A stretch of DNA of 64,000 nt from Sedimentibacter sp. MB35-C1 (GCF_030913635.1 NZ_CP133188.1:2232001-2296000); one strand, 5' to 3'; counted from the stretch's first letter, positions 1 to 8,359 are shown. A program made the numbers and translations. Notes: a model not told the origin generated them from the letters alone.

Positions 1-881
1 CAGGCGAAATGTTCAGAGTTACGGCACTTGACTTGGATAATATAGAAAAGGTTGACGGAAAGACAGATTATTCAAAGGACTTTTTTGGGAAATCTGCAAA
101 CCTTACTGTAAGTGGTCAGCTGGAAGCTGAAATCTTTGCACTTGCATTTAAAAATGTATATACATTTGGGCCGACTTTCAGAGCTGAAAATTCAAATACA
201 TCAAGACATGCTGCAGAGTTTTGGATGATTGAGCCGGAAATTGCATTTGCCGATATAAATGATAATATGCAGCTGGCTGAAGATATGGTTAAATATGTGG
301 TAAGCTATGTAATGGAAAATGCAAAAGAAGAAATTGAATTCTTCAATTCATTTGTTGAAAAAGGCCTGACAGATAAATTAAACAATGTTATAAATTCAGA
401 ATTTGGAAGAATTGACTATACAGATGCCATTGAAATACTTAAGAAAAACAATAAAAATTTTGATTACCCAGTAGATTGGGGTACGGATATTCAAACAGAA
501 CATGAGAGATATCTGTCTGAAAAAATATTTGGCAAGCCTGTTTTTGTAATAAATTATCCAAAAGATATCAAGGCATTCTACATGCGTATGAATAATGACA
601 ACAAAACTGTTGCCGCTATGGACCTTCTTGTTCCGGGCATAGGTGAGCTTATAGGCGGAAGCCAGAGGGAAGAAAGGCTTGAAATGCTTGTAAAGCGTAT
701 GGATGAAATGGGAGTTGACAAAGAAGAAATGTGGTGGTACCTTGAACTAAGAAAGTATGGAGGAGTTAAGCATGCCGGATATGGACTGGGATTTGAGAGA
801 CTTATAATGTACCTTACAGGTATAGGAAACATAAGAGACGTCATTCCGTTCCCAAGAACACCGAAAAATGCAGAATTCTAG
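1..881 (+). CDS. asnS: asparaginyl-tRNA synthetase, C-terminal part (5' end outside window)
   Basis: Cytoplasmic class II enzyme that charges tRNA-Asn with asparagine. The reading frame is open from the window edge, so about the N-terminal third, including the anticodon-binding OB fold, lies upstream. Visible are motif 2 ([16 protein letters not shown] followed by an EFWMIEPE stretch) and motif 3 (GYGLGFERL) with the typical C-terminal ending [12 protein letters not shown]. The Asn-type motif-2 sequence [11 protein letters not shown] separates it from AspRS and LysRS. The gene ends at a clear intrinsic terminator, so it is transcriptionally separate from what follows. Nothing looks broken in the visible part. 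Confidence 0.95.
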   Translation, partial: GEMFRVTALDLDNIEKVDGKTDYSKDFFGKSANLTVSGQLEAEIFALAFKNVYTFGPTFRAENSNTSRHAAEFWMIEPEIAFADINDNMQLAEDMVKYVVSYVMENAKEEIEFFNSFVEKGLTDKLNNVINSEFGRIDYTDAIEILKKNNKNFDYPVDWGTDIQTEHERYLSEKIFGKPVFVINYPKDIKAFYMRMNNDNKTVAAMDLLVPGIGELIGGSQREERLEMLVKRMDEMGVDKEEMWWYLELRKYGGVKHAGYGLGFERLIMYLTGIGNIRDVIPFPRTPKNAEF

Positions 882-900
882 TTGTGTATAAAAATATCAA

Positions 901-937
901 AGATACATTGAATTAAAATTTCAATGTATCTTTTTTG
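901..937 (+). terminator. intrinsic terminator of asnS
   Basis: A perfect 11-bp stem (AGATACATTGA / TCAATGTATCT) with a 9-nt AT loop runs directly into a T6 tract, 20 bases after the asnS stop codon. Confidence 0.9.
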
Positions 938-1042
938 TTCTCTTTGAATAGTATGTATAAAGATTGAGAAGTCCTTAAACAGCGAATGACGGAAATTGCT
1001 CAGACATATTTGTATCTATTATTAAATGCTAAGGGGGTTATT

Positions 1043-1234
1043 ATGAATTATTTTAAACATAGAAAAAAATGCAGCCCGTGTGGCCCTAAAATAAAATTTA
1101 CCGAAATTGCAGGCATCATGTTAGCTGTTATAGGTGCAATTATCATTGTTCAGATATTACCTCTGAAAATGTGGCTTTTTATTCTCGGAAGCCTTCTGGT
1201 TGTACTTGGATGTACCCTTTTTAGATTATTTTGA
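1043..1234 (+). CDS. small two-helix membrane protein of unknown function
   Basis: A 63-residue protein starting MNYFKHRKKC. The start at 1043 is preferred because AAGGGGG sits just upstream; an in-frame start at 986 has no ribosome-binding site. The N-terminus is basic and carries a CSPCGPK motif. Two hydrophobic segments follow, about residues 20-37 and 41-60, separated by a short polar turn, so a helical hairpin in the membrane is likely. I do not recognise a characterised family. It stands alone between the asnS terminator and the convergent rpmB gene. The good RBS and clean hydrophobic pattern argue that it is real. Confidence 0.65.
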   Translation: MNYFKHRKKCSPCGPKIKFTEIAGIMLAVIGAIIIVQILPLKMWLFILGSLLVVLGCTLFRLF

Positions 1235-1281
1235 TAATAAATAATGAATTGGCTTAAAAACAAGTCAAAATATTTTTGTGC

Positions 1282-1313
1282 AAAAAAATAATGGCTTTTA
1301 GGCCACTATTTTT
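1282..1313 (-). terminator. terminator of rpmB (minus strand, possibly bidirectional)
   Basis: An AATAATGGC / GCCACTATT stem (one mismatch, a G-U pair in the minus transcript) with a 6-nt loop. On the minus strand it is followed by T7, just past the rpmB stop; on the plus strand it is followed by T5, so it may also end the small membrane protein transcript. Confidence 0.75.
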
Positions 1314-1316
1314 AGC

Positions 1317-1508
1317 TTATATAGCACGCTGCACTTTGTTTGATCTTAAACATCTTGTACAAACGTATTTTTTTGTTTTAGAACCATTTTCTAAAACTGA
1401 AACTCTTCTAACATTAGGTTTCCATGTTCTTTTTATTTTTCTATCAGCGTGTGTTATGCTGTTTCCTGATACAGTTCCTTTTCCACATACTTCACAAAAT
1501 TTTGCCAT
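1317..1508 (-). CDS. rpmB: 50S ribosomal protein L28 (zinc-binding C+ form)
   Basis: A 63-residue L28 of the large ribosomal subunit. The start MAKFCEVCGK at 1508 has GGAGGTG directly upstream; the frame extends a few codons further but without an RBS. Core L28 features are the GNSITHADRKIKRTW segment and the basic C-terminus. Cysteines 5, 8, 50 and 53 form two CxxC pairs, the zinc-ribbon (C+) version of L28. Bacillus-type L28 lacks them and is used as the zinc-independent form. The gene is divergent from yloU-fakA, the conserved Firmicute arrangement. Confidence 0.95.
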   Translation of the reverse strand: MAKFCEVCGKGTVSGNSITHADRKIKRTWKPNVRRVSVLENGSKTKKYVCTRCLRSNKVQRAI

Positions 1509-1592
1509 ACTTACACCTCCCATTTATTTAAAAACATCCGTTTTTTATTCTAGTTGATAAACAGTATTCTGCTTAACAAATTTAACTTAATA

Positions 1593-1644
1593 ATGATACC
1601 ATTAAAATTTAAATATTGCAATATCAAATTTTAATTAGTATAAT
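1593..1644. promoter_or_regulatory. candidate face-to-face divergent promoters sharing a palindromic -35 box
   Basis: TTGCAA at 1616-1621 is its own reverse complement. Rightward, a 17-bp spacer leads to TATAAT at 1639-1644 (toward yloU). Leftward, a 17-bp spacer leads to TATCAT read on the minus strand at 1598-1593 (toward rpmB). Both fit the housekeeping sigma-A layout, so one -35 element may serve rpmB and yloU in alternation. A short CGACT/AGTCG hairpin at 1659-1672 lies near the rightward start. Confidence 0.5.
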
Positions 1645-1682
1645 AAAAAATATTAGCACGACTTTACAGTCGGTAATTTTGT

Positions 1683-1711
1683 TTGTAAATTTTTATCAAA
1701 AAGGTTATAAT
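1683..1711 (+). promoter_or_regulatory. candidate sigma-A promoter for yloU-fakA
   Basis: TTGTAA at 1683-1688, a 17-bp spacer, and a perfect TATAAT at 1706-1711, about 50 bases before the yloU start. It would be a second promoter downstream of the shared one near 1640. Confidence 0.55.
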
Positions 1712-1761
1712 AAATTTACTTATCAAATAACATATAAAAATCGAAATGTGGGAGGTAGTAT

Positions 1762-2118
1762 ATGTCAGTTAACGTGTTAAATGAAAATGGGAATATAATC
1801 ATAGATGACCAGGTTTTTGCAACTTTAGCCGGACTAGCTGCGATGGAATGCTATGGTGTTGTTGGCATGGCTTCAAGAAACGCAACTCAGGGAATATTTG
1901 AGCTGTTAAAGAGAGAACAGCTTACAAAAGGCATAAAGGTTACAACAGTTGACGAAAAAATAAACATAGATTTATATATAGTATTGCAATATGGCGTTAA
2001 AATATCTGTTGTTGCAGATAATATTATTTCCAGAATAAAATACAGCGTAGAGACTTTTTCGGGAGTTTCTGTGGAAAATGTTAATATTTTTGTACAAGGT
2101 GTCAGAGTACAAAAATAA
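1762..2118 (+). CDS. yloU: Asp23/Gls24-family envelope stress response protein
   Basis: A 118-residue protein of the Asp23/Gls24 (DUF322) family. The N-terminus has the family's NENGNIIIDDQVFATLAG pattern, followed by GVVGMASRN and a KISVVADNI stretch leading into a VENVNIFVQGV ending. Family members are small cytoplasmic, sometimes membrane-associated, proteins tied to envelope stress; the biochemical role is not settled. RBS is GGGAGG. It is 12 bases upstream of fakA, the conserved Firmicute pair opposite rpmB. I infer co-transcription from the candidate promoters at 1616-1711. Confidence 0.9.
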   Translation: MSVNVLNENGNIIIDDQVFATLAGLAAMECYGVVGMASRNATQGIFELLKREQLTKGIKVTTVDEKINIDLYIVLQYGVKISVVADNIISRIKYSVETFSGVSVENVNIFVQGVRVQK

Positions 2119-2130
2119 GAGGAGGCTAAA

Positions 2131-3750
2131 ATGATAGTTAAGTTTATAGATAATGTTGCATTTAAGAAAATGCTTTTAGGAGCCGCTGCCAATTTAGAAA
2201 ACAATAAGGCAATAGTGGACTCTCTAAATGTATTTCCTGTTCCCGACGGAGATACGGGCACAAACATGAATCTTACTGTGCAGTCTGCAATGAGGGAAAT
2301 AAATACCCTCCAAGAAAGCACAATTTCACACATGGCTGATGCCGCTGCAAATGGTTCTCTAATGGGAGCGAGAGGAAATTCCGGTGTAATATTATCTCAG
2401 CTGTTCAGAGGTATGGCAAAAGGGCTGAAAGGTTCAGGAAAGATTGACTGCAAGGTGATTGCTGATTCCTTTAAGTTTGCTTCTGATACGGCGTACAAGG
2501 CAGTTATGAGACCTGTGGAAGGTACAATATTGACAGTTGCAAGAGAAACTGCAGAAAAGGCTATGGAAACATACACCGAATTTGAAGATGCTTCTTTATT
2601 TTTGGAAAGTCTTATTGAACAGGCTAAAAGCACACTTGACAGAACACCCGAGATGCTTAAGGTATTAAAGCAGGCAGATGTGGTAGATGCAGGCGGAAAA
2701 GGACTTGTTTTCTTGTTAGAAGGCGCGCTGGCTGCATTGAAAGGTGTTGAAATTAAGCAGGAAAGAGTAGAACATCAAGTTGTTGAAACAGAAAAAGAAA
2801 TTGCCGGATTTTCCAGCGAAAATGAGATAATATTTGCATATTGTACAGAGTTTTTTATTAAAAATCCTACAAAAAGCGCAGAAGAATTTTTGACCAAAAT
2901 TTATGATAAAGGTGATTCGATTGTTTGTGTAGGAGATGAAAAACTAATAAAAACACATATACATACAAACAACCCGGGCCATATACTTGCAATTGCGGTT
3001 AAATACGGGGAACTTATTAAAATCAAAATTGACAATATGAAGGAACAGTTCAGAGAAAGAATAAAAAATTCAAATAAAAAGAATCAAGAAAGAAAAAAAT
3101 ATGGATTTGTTTCCATAGGTATGGGTGAAGGTATACAGAAGGTGTTTTCTGACTTAAATGTGGATATGTTCCTGTCAGGCGGACAGACTATGAATCCAAG
3201 TACCGAGGATATTTTGGATGCAGCTGGAAGCATCAATGCTGATCACATAATTATTCTTCCGAACAACGGAAATATAATTTTGGCTGCCACCCAGGCAAAG
3301 GAAATATCTGATAAGAATCTTCACATTATTCCCAGCAAGAGCATACCGCAGGGAATTACGGCAATGCTTGCATTCAATGCGGAAAGCAGCCCTGAGGAAA
3401 ATGTAAGTGCAATGACAGAGGCGGTTTCTGAAGTGAAAACCGGTCAGGTTACCTATGCTGTAAGAGATACCGTAATTAACGATATGGAAATTAAAAAAGA
3501 CGAAATTATTGCAATAAGTGATGGCAGCATAGTTACGCATGGAGAAAATCCTGAAAACCAAACAATTGAGCTTATCAAAAATATGGTGGACGAAGACAGC
3601 TTCCTTATAACATTGTTCTACGGAGAAGATGTTGACAGAAAGGATGCTGAAGGATTAAAAGAAAAAATAGAAGAAATTGCCGAAGAATGTGATGTGGAAG
3701 TAATCTACGGCGGCCAGCCGCTTTATTACTATATAATTTCAGTGGAATAA
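2131..3750 (+). CDS. fakA: fatty acid kinase catalytic subunit FakA (DAK2/DegV-associated, YloV)
   Basis: A 539-residue, three-part protein. The N-terminal DhaL-like ATP-binding domain (about 1-200) carries FPVPDGDTGTNMN, where D39 and D41 are expected Mg-ATP ligands, and a GARGNSGVILSQ motif. A central domain (about 240-310) and a C-terminal EDD-like domain (about 325-539, with FLSGGQTMNPSTEDIL) follow. In Firmicutes FakA phosphorylates fatty acids bound by a separate FakB (DegV-family) protein for use in phospholipid synthesis. No FakB gene is in this window. Length is normal and the RBS is AGGAGG. A hairpin separates it from recG. Confidence 0.93.
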   Translation: MIVKFIDNVAFKKMLLGAAANLENNKAIVDSLNVFPVPDGDTGTNMNLTVQSAMREINTLQESTISHMADAAANGSLMGARGNSGVILSQLFRGMAKGLKGSGKIDCKVIADSFKFASDTAYKAVMRPVEGTILTVARETAEKAMETYTEFEDASLFLESLIEQAKSTLDRTPEMLKVLKQADVVDAGGKGLVFLLEGALAALKGVEIKQERVEHQVVETEKEIAGFSSENEIIFAYCTEFFIKNPTKSAEEFLTKIYDKGDSIVCVGDEKLIKTHIHTNNPGHILAIAVKYGELIKIKIDNMKEQFRERIKNSNKKNQERKKYGFVSIGMGEGIQKVFSDLNVDMFLSGGQTMNPSTEDILDAAGSINADHIIILPNNGNIILAATQAKEISDKNLHIIPSKSIPQGITAMLAFNAESSPEENVSAMTEAVSEVKTGQVTYAVRDTVINDMEIKKDEIIAISDGSIVTHGENPENQTIELIKNMVDEDSFLITLFYGEDVDRKDAEGLKEKIEEIAEECDVEVIYGGQPLYYYIISVE

Positions 3751-3781
3751 ACAAGATGATGTTGTCATATCGAATACAGCC

Positions 3782-3810
3782 AAGGATCTCATGAACGTGA
3801 TGAGATCCTT
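3782..3810 (+). repeat. intercistronic perfect hairpin between fakA and recG
   Basis: AAGGATCTCAT / ATGAGATCCTT, an 11-bp perfect stem with a 7-nt loop. The next bases are CTCATTCG, not a U-tract, so it is not a standard terminator. It may act in RNA processing or stability between the two genes. Confidence 0.7.
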
Positions 3811-3842
3811 CTCATTCGTATTAAGGGTGCAGGGAGTAATCT

Positions 3843-5897
3843 ATGCTTGAAATGGATGTTCAGTATTTAAAGGGAGTCGGTCCGGGAAGAGCTGCGAAGC
3901 TTAATAAATTGAATATATTTACCGTAGAAGATCTAATAAACTATTTTCCGGTTAAGTATGAAGACAGGAGAGCCGTGAGAAATATTAATGAGCTCACAGA
4001 TAATTTAAAGTGCCTGCTTAGAGTGAAGCTTTTTGAAGGTCCTAAAAAAACAAGAATTAAAAAAAGAATGACTGTTGTAAAAGCTATAGGTAAAGATGAT
4101 ACAGGATTTATAACCATTACTTTTTTTAATCAGAGTTTTATAGCGGAAAAATTAACTGAGGGTGAAAGTTATTATATTTTTGGCACAGCTAAAGCTTCTT
4201 ACGGTAAATTTGAAATGATAAATCCTGATATAGAGTTATGCAAAAATGACTGGAAATCTAAAAAAATAACTCCCATTTACAGTCTGACTTACGGATTATC
4301 TAATAATGAGCTGACAAAAATTATGAAGATGGCGCTGGAAGCATACTATGAAAGAATAGAAAATATACTTTCAGATGACCTTATTGATGAATATAAGCTG
4401 CTTCCCAGAAAAAAAGCAATTAAAAATCTTCATTTTCCTCTAAATGGGAGGGCTTATTCAGAAAGTAAAAAAACAATTGCTTTTGAAAAACTGCTAATAA
4501 TGCAGATGGGATTAACAGCAATTAAAAGTAGCCTAAAAAGTAATTCTCCAGGTAATGTAATTACTCGCTTAAATCTATCGGAAAAACTTGTGGATGCCAT
4601 ACCATACAAACTGACGGATGCACAGCTCAGAGTTATCGAAGAGATAAAAAATGATATGAGTATGGTTAAACCAATGAATCGTTTGGTTCAGGGCGATGTA
4701 GGTTCGGGAAAGACAGTCGTTGCCGTATATGCCTTGCTTGCGGCTGTCAGTTCAGGTTATCAGGCATCAATGATGGCTCCTACGGAGATACTTGCTATGC
4801 AGCATTATCAAACTATAACAGAATATCTATCAATGGCTGACATTGATATTAGTGTTGCGTTTCTTTCGGGCTCTACAAAGGCAAAGGATAAAAATGAAAT
4901 AATTAAGAGATTGAAAGACGGAGAAATAAATATAATTATTGGTACACATGCACTTATTGAAGATAATATAGAATTTAAAAATATAGGCCTTGTAGTTACG
5001 GATGAACAGCATCGCTTCGGAGTAAGGCAAAGAGGAAAGCTTTCCAACAAAGGAAGCAATCCTGATATACTTGTAATGACGGCGACGCCTATTCCCAGGA
5101 CGTTGGCATTGATGTTTTACGGAGATCTTGATATTTCTGTTATTGATGAAATGCCCCCCGGCAGGCGTAAAGTCATTACCGAAATTTTTAATGGAAAACA
5201 AAAAGAAAAGGCATATGGTTTTATTAGAGAGCAAGTTGACGGAGGGAGACAGGCATACGTAGTTGCTCCGCTGGTTGACGAATCGGAAGGATTGGAACTG
5301 GATTCTGCGAAGCAAATATTTGAAGAACTTAATAACACTTATTTTTCAAATTACAGGCTGGGGCTTTTGTACGGCAAAATGAGCAATTCTGAAAAAGAAG
5401 ATGTAATAGGGAAATTTTATGACGGTAAAATAAATATACTTGTTTCAACAACGGTAATTGAGGTTGGAGTAAACGTCCCTAATGCTTCGGTAATGCTTGT
5501 ATTAAATGCAGAAAGATTTGGTCTTGCTCAACTTCATCAGCTTAGAGGAAGAGTGGGAAGAGGTAGGTTTCAGTCATACTGCCTTTTGGTAAATGAAAGC
5601 AGAACTAAAAAAGCGTCAGAAAGAATGAATATATTAAGAAGTACAAATAATGGATTTGTAATTGCGGAAGAAGATTTAAAGATTAGAGGACCTGGGGATT
5701 TTTTTGGAACTCAGCAGCACGGTCTTTCCAGACATGATATTCAAAATATAGTAAATGATACAGAAACAGTACGAAATGTTCAGATTGTTTCAAAAAAAAT
5801 AATGGCGGATAATCCGAGACTGACCGGTGACGAATATAAGAATTTAAAAAAGGCAATATTAATGTTATTTACGGATGAAAACATCGTATTTAATTGA
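3843..5897 (+). CDS. recG: ATP-dependent DNA helicase RecG
   Basis: A 684-residue superfamily 2 helicase that remodels stalled replication forks and recombination intermediates. The N-terminal wedge/OB domain (about 1-150) begins with the helix-hairpin-like LKGVGPGRAAKLNK. Helicase motifs are clear: I (GDVGSGKT), II as the RecG-typical DEQH in VVTDEQHRFG, III (TATPIPRTL), V (VGVNVPNA) and VI (QLRGRVGRG). The C-terminal RecG wedge-contact region has DFFGTQQHG. Length is that of Bacillus RecG. The start has GGGAG upstream. In Bacillus recG also follows yloV, with sdaAB/sdaAA between; those are absent here. Confidence 0.96.
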   Translation: MLEMDVQYLKGVGPGRAAKLNKLNIFTVEDLINYFPVKYEDRRAVRNINELTDNLKCLLRVKLFEGPKKTRIKKRMTVVKAIGKDDTGFITITFFNQSFIAEKLTEGESYYIFGTAKASYGKFEMINPDIELCKNDWKSKKITPIYSLTYGLSNNELTKIMKMALEAYYERIENILSDDLIDEYKLLPRKKAIKNLHFPLNGRAYSESKKTIAFEKLLIMQMGLTAIKSSLKSNSPGNVITRLNLSEKLVDAIPYKLTDAQLRVIEEIKNDMSMVKPMNRLVQGDVGSGKTVVAVYALLAAVSSGYQASMMAPTEILAMQHYQTITEYLSMADIDISVAFLSGSTKAKDKNEIIKRLKDGEINIIIGTHALIEDNIEFKNIGLVVTDEQHRFGVRQRGKLSNKGSNPDILVMTATPIPRTLALMFYGDLDISVIDEMPPGRRKVITEIFNGKQKEKAYGFIREQVDGGRQAYVVAPLVDESEGLELDSAKQIFEELNNTYFSNYRLGLLYGKMSNSEKEDVIGKFYDGKINILVSTTVIEVGVNVPNASVMLVLNAERFGLAQLHQLRGRVGRGRFQSYCLLVNESRTKKASERMNILRSTNNGFVIAEEDLKIRGPGDFFGTQQHGLSRHDIQNIVNDTETVRNVQIVSKKIMADNPRLTGDEYKNLKKAILMLFTDENIVFN

Positions 5898-5968
5898 GGA
5901 TATTTTGTTTTCCTGCTAATATGCCGGTGACCAAGCCGTAGAAGCTCAAACAATCGGAGGTAAAATTT

Positions 5969-6529
5969 ATGAGGATAATATCCGGAACTAATAAAGGTAT
6001 GAAGCTGTATGCTCCTGAAGGAACGTCAGTCAGACCTACCAGTGATAAGATTAAGGAAGCTTTATTTAACATAATAGGGCACATAGATGAAGGGGCAGTT
6101 GTAATGGATTTATTTTCAGGCTCCGGAAGCGTAGGCATAGAATTTCTGGCGAGAGGCGCAGAGCTATGCTACTTTGTGGACTCATCTCATAAGAGTTTAA
6201 GTTATGTAAAAAAGAATCTTGAGCTTTGCAGATTTAAAAACAGGGCAAAAATCATAATGAGTGACTACGAGAAAGCTATTTTGAATTTATCAAAAGAGGG
6301 TGTAAAATTCGATTACATATTTGCCGATCCTCCGTATAATTTGAACTGCGGTTTTAAGATATCTGACAAAGTATTCGAAAATAACTTGCTAAAGAAAGAC
6401 GGAAAGCTTATAATTGAAACAGATAAATTTGAAAAAATAATTGATAACATCAGTACTGACATGATAAAATACAAAGAGAAAATTTATGGCAGAACAAGGA
6501 TAAGCATAATGACATACACGGAGGAATAA
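5969..6529 (+). CDS. rsmD: 16S rRNA (guanine(966)-N2)-methyltransferase RsmD
   Basis: A 186-residue SAM-dependent methyltransferase. The start MRIISGTNKGMKL, the SAM loop DLFSGSGSVGIE and the catalytic DPPY tetrapeptide (in FADPPYN) identify RsmD, which modifies one guanine of 16S rRNA during 30S assembly. RBS is CGGAGG. Its stop overlaps the coaD start (TAATG), so the two are translationally coupled, as in most Firmicutes. It lies about 70 bases after recG, probably in the same transcript. Confidence 0.95.
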   Translation: MRIISGTNKGMKLYAPEGTSVRPTSDKIKEALFNIIGHIDEGAVVMDLFSGSGSVGIEFLARGAELCYFVDSSHKSLSYVKKNLELCRFKNRAKIIMSDYEKAILNLSKEGVKFDYIFADPPYNLNCGFKISDKVFENNLLKKDGKLIIETDKFEKIIDNISTDMIKYKEKIYGRTRISIMTYTEE

Positions 6530-7008
6530 TGAAAGTTTTATATACCGGAAGTTTTGACCCGATTACAATGGGCCATATTGACATAATTAATAGAATATCA
6601 AACAAATTTGATGAAGTTGTTATAACTGTTTTTAATAATATTGAAAAAAAATATTGGTTTTCTATAGAAGAAAGATGCGAAATGGTTAGACAAGCCACTC
6701 TTCATTTAGACAATGTTACTGTCGATTTTACTGAGGGGCTTGTAGTTGACTATTGCGAAAGAAACAATATAAACATAATAGTCAGAGGGTTAAGGGCTGT
6801 TTCTGATTATGAATATGAATTGGCTATATCGAGTATAAATAAGCATTTAAATAAAAAATTAGAAACAATTTTTCTGGTTGCATCCTCGGAATACTCTTTC
6901 TTAAGCTCAAGCATGGTAAAAGATGTAGCTGAGCATGGAGGAGTTTTCGAAGATTTAGTTCCTGAATATGTAGGTAAGGAAATTCATAAAAAACTTGGGA
7001 GGAAGTAG
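6529..7008 (+). CDS. coaD: pantetheine-phosphate adenylyltransferase
   Basis: A 159-residue hexameric nucleotidyltransferase catalysing the penultimate step of coenzyme A synthesis (4'-phosphopantetheine + ATP to dephospho-CoA). The N-terminal YTGSFDPITMGH holds the (T/H)xGH signature, and LSSSMVKDVA is the matching ATP-binding motif near the C-terminus. Length is normal. The start overlaps the rsmD stop by one base. The following coiled-coil gene begins two bases after the stop. Confidence 0.97.
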   Translation: MKVLYTGSFDPITMGHIDIINRISNKFDEVVITVFNNIEKKYWFSIEERCEMVRQATLHLDNVTVDFTEGLVVDYCERNNINIIVRGLRAVSDYEYELAISSINKHLNKKLETIFLVASSEYSFLSSSMVKDVAEHGGVFEDLVPEYVGKEIHKKLGRK

Positions 7009-7009
7009 T

Positions 7010-7453
7010 ATGGATATTTTGAATTTGTTGGAGAGAATCGAGGATATTATCGAAGAAGCTTCTAAATTCCCTTTATCTAACAAGGTTATGATAGACAAAG
7101 AAGAGGTGTTGGAAGTAATAAATGAAATAAGATTGAAAATGCCGGATGAAATTAACAGGGCATCTTGGGTCGCTAAGGAACGCCAAAGAATATTAAATGA
7201 AGCTCAGTCTGAAGCGGATGAGCTTATTGAAAAGGTTAAGGAGCAACAAAGATACTTGGTTGAGGAAAATGAAATAACTAAGCAGTCGAAAAAATATGCC
7301 GAACAGTTGATTAAGGATGCCGAAGTGAAGGCAAATGATATGAAAATAGGAGCATATAATTACAGTGACGAAATTTTGTCCAAGCTTCAAGAAAAAATCA
7401 GAGAAATCAACGGTATAATAGAACAAAACAGAGATACACTAAAAAATATGTAA
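7010..7453 (+). CDS. coiled-coil protein of unknown function, linked to coaD
   Basis: A 147-residue, highly charged protein starting MDILNLLERIEDII. The start at 7010 is chosen because GGGAGG, overlapping the end of coaD, precedes it; an upstream in-frame codon at 6995 is inside coaD. The sequence is almost entirely helical. A central segment (about residues 45-120), rich in Glu, Lys and Gln with small-residue heptads (NEAQSEADELIEKVKEQQ), suggests a long coiled coil like ATP synthase b/E stalks or DivIVA. There is no membrane segment or signal peptide. Similar proteins sit next to coaD in other clostridia and are often labelled ATPase without evidence. Confidence 0.7.
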   Translation: MDILNLLERIEDIIEEASKFPLSNKVMIDKEEVLEVINEIRLKMPDEINRASWVAKERQRILNEAQSEADELIEKVKEQQRYLVEENEITKQSKKYAEQLIKDAEVKANDMKIGAYNYSDEILSKLQEKIREINGIIEQNRDTLKNM

Positions 7454-7467
7454 AAATTAAATGCTAA

Positions 7468-7508
7468 TTAAGAGCTGTTTTGAATGAAATGTTCAAAGCA
7501 GCTCTTAA
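7468..7508 (+). terminator. long hairpin ending the rsmD-coaD transcript
   Basis: A 17-bp stem with one G-U pair (TTAAGAGCTGTTTTGAA / TTCAAAGCAGCTCTTAA) and a 7-nt loop, 15 bases after the stop. The following bases are TAAAAAAC rather than T-rich on the plus strand, so it may need the second hairpin at 7531 to stop polymerase. Confidence 0.6.
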
Positions 7509-7526
7509 TAAAAAACACTTATATAA

Positions 7527-7553
7527 GAAAACTCCCCTCAACAGGGGAGTTTA
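7527..7553 (-). terminator. GC-rich terminator between convergent genes
   Basis: ACTCCCCT / AGGGGAGT with a CAAC loop. On the minus strand it is followed by TTTTCTT, just past the stop of the leftward TIM-barrel gene. On the plus strand it is followed by TTTATG, so it may act weakly in both directions. Confidence 0.75.
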
Positions 7554-7555
7554 TG

Positions 7556-8296
7556 TTAAGACAATTTTTCTCTGTAGGTATCCATTATTTCGGAGAAAAG
7601 ATCTCCTGTTGTGGGAGGTGTAAAAGTTATTGTATTTGCTCCGGCTTGAATGGTATTCATAATATTTTCTGGGTTTGGTCCTCCGGTTGCTATAATTGGA
7701 AAATACGGATGCTTCTCACGAATTTTTCTGGCTATAGATGCAGTTCTGGTGCCTCCGGAAACATTAAATATAGAAGCTCCTGCTTTTATTCTGGACTCAA
7801 AGTCCTCTTTTTCAGATACAATTGTTATTATTATAGGAATATCTAGCCGTTGCTTCATTTCAGAAATTAATTCATTCGGTGTTGGAGCATTCATTACAAC
7901 GCCGTAAGCACCGTTTAGTTCTGCATTTATAGCGATGTCAATGGATCGTTGACCTGTTGTTATGCCGCCTCCGACGCCTACAAATACAGGTGCGGATGAA
8001 ACTTCTATTATCGCCTGATTTATTGCAATTTGGGGGGTAAAAGGATATACTGCTATTACTCCGTCGGCGTTGTGATTTTTTATAATTGCAAGGTCGGTTG
8101 TAAATATAAGTGATTTTATACGCTTGCCGAATATATTAATGCCGCTTGCCTCGTAGATTTCTGCCGGCATTTGTATAGGCTTTTTCTTAAGTACGGATTC
8201 AATAGTAGGTATAAATTTTTTATCTTTTTTTTCTGTACGGTTTTTAACAGCATGGCTGTAATTGTCTTGAATGATATTGTCGATAAACTTGTCCAT
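7556..8296 (-). CDS. TIM-barrel phosphate-binding protein, often labelled hydrolase
   Basis: A 246-residue protein. The start MDKFIDNIIQDNY at 8296 follows GGGAGG; a longer in-frame extension has no RBS. The C-terminal half shows a beta/alpha-barrel pattern: repeated strands ending in Gly, GVGGGITTG (about residue 115), INAELNGAYGVVMNAPT, IFNVSGGT, and a phosphate-binding-like IIATGGPNPENI near the end. This resembles ThiE/KDPG aldolase/HisA-type barrels. Clostridial homologues are annotated only as hydrolase, and I cannot name a substrate. It is monocistronic, between its own promoter and a terminator. Confidence 0.65.
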   Translation of the reverse strand: MDKFIDNIIQDNYSHAVKNRTEKKDKKFIPTIESVLKKKPIQMPAEIYEASGINIFGKRIKSLIFTTDLAIIKNHNADGVIAVYPFTPQIAINQAIIEVSSAPVFVGVGGGITTGQRSIDIAINAELNGAYGVVMNAPTPNELISEMKQRLDIPIIITIVSEKEDFESRIKAGASIFNVSGGTRTASIARKIREKHPYFPIIATGGPNPENIMNTIQAGANTITFTPPTTGDLFSEIMDTYREKLS

Positions 8297-8330
8297 ATAA
8301 CCTCCCGCATTTATGTTCATTTTTATCTTA

Positions 8331-8359
8331 ATTATACAATTTACGCGAATAAAACACAA
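8331..8359 (-). promoter_or_regulatory. sigma-A promoter of the TIM-barrel gene
   Basis: On the minus strand: TTGTGT (8359-8354), a 17-bp spacer, then a perfect TATAAT (8336-8331), 35 bases before the start codon. Confidence 0.6.

Noticed and set aside
986-1042. An upstream start for the small membrane protein
   Set aside because: No ribosome site at 986, whereas AAGGGGG precedes the ATG at 1043.
1276-1557. 93-codon plus-strand frame opposite rpmB
   Set aside because: The minus strand encodes unmistakable L28; the plus frame has no RBS and overlaps the terminator.
4830-5315. 161-codon minus-strand frame inside recG
   Set aside because: Opposite conserved helicase motifs, with no RBS and no family likeness.
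7484-7846. 120-codon plus-strand frame opposite the TIM-barrel gene
   Set aside because: The minus-strand gene has the RBS, promoter and barrel motifs; the plus frame crosses two terminator hairpins.
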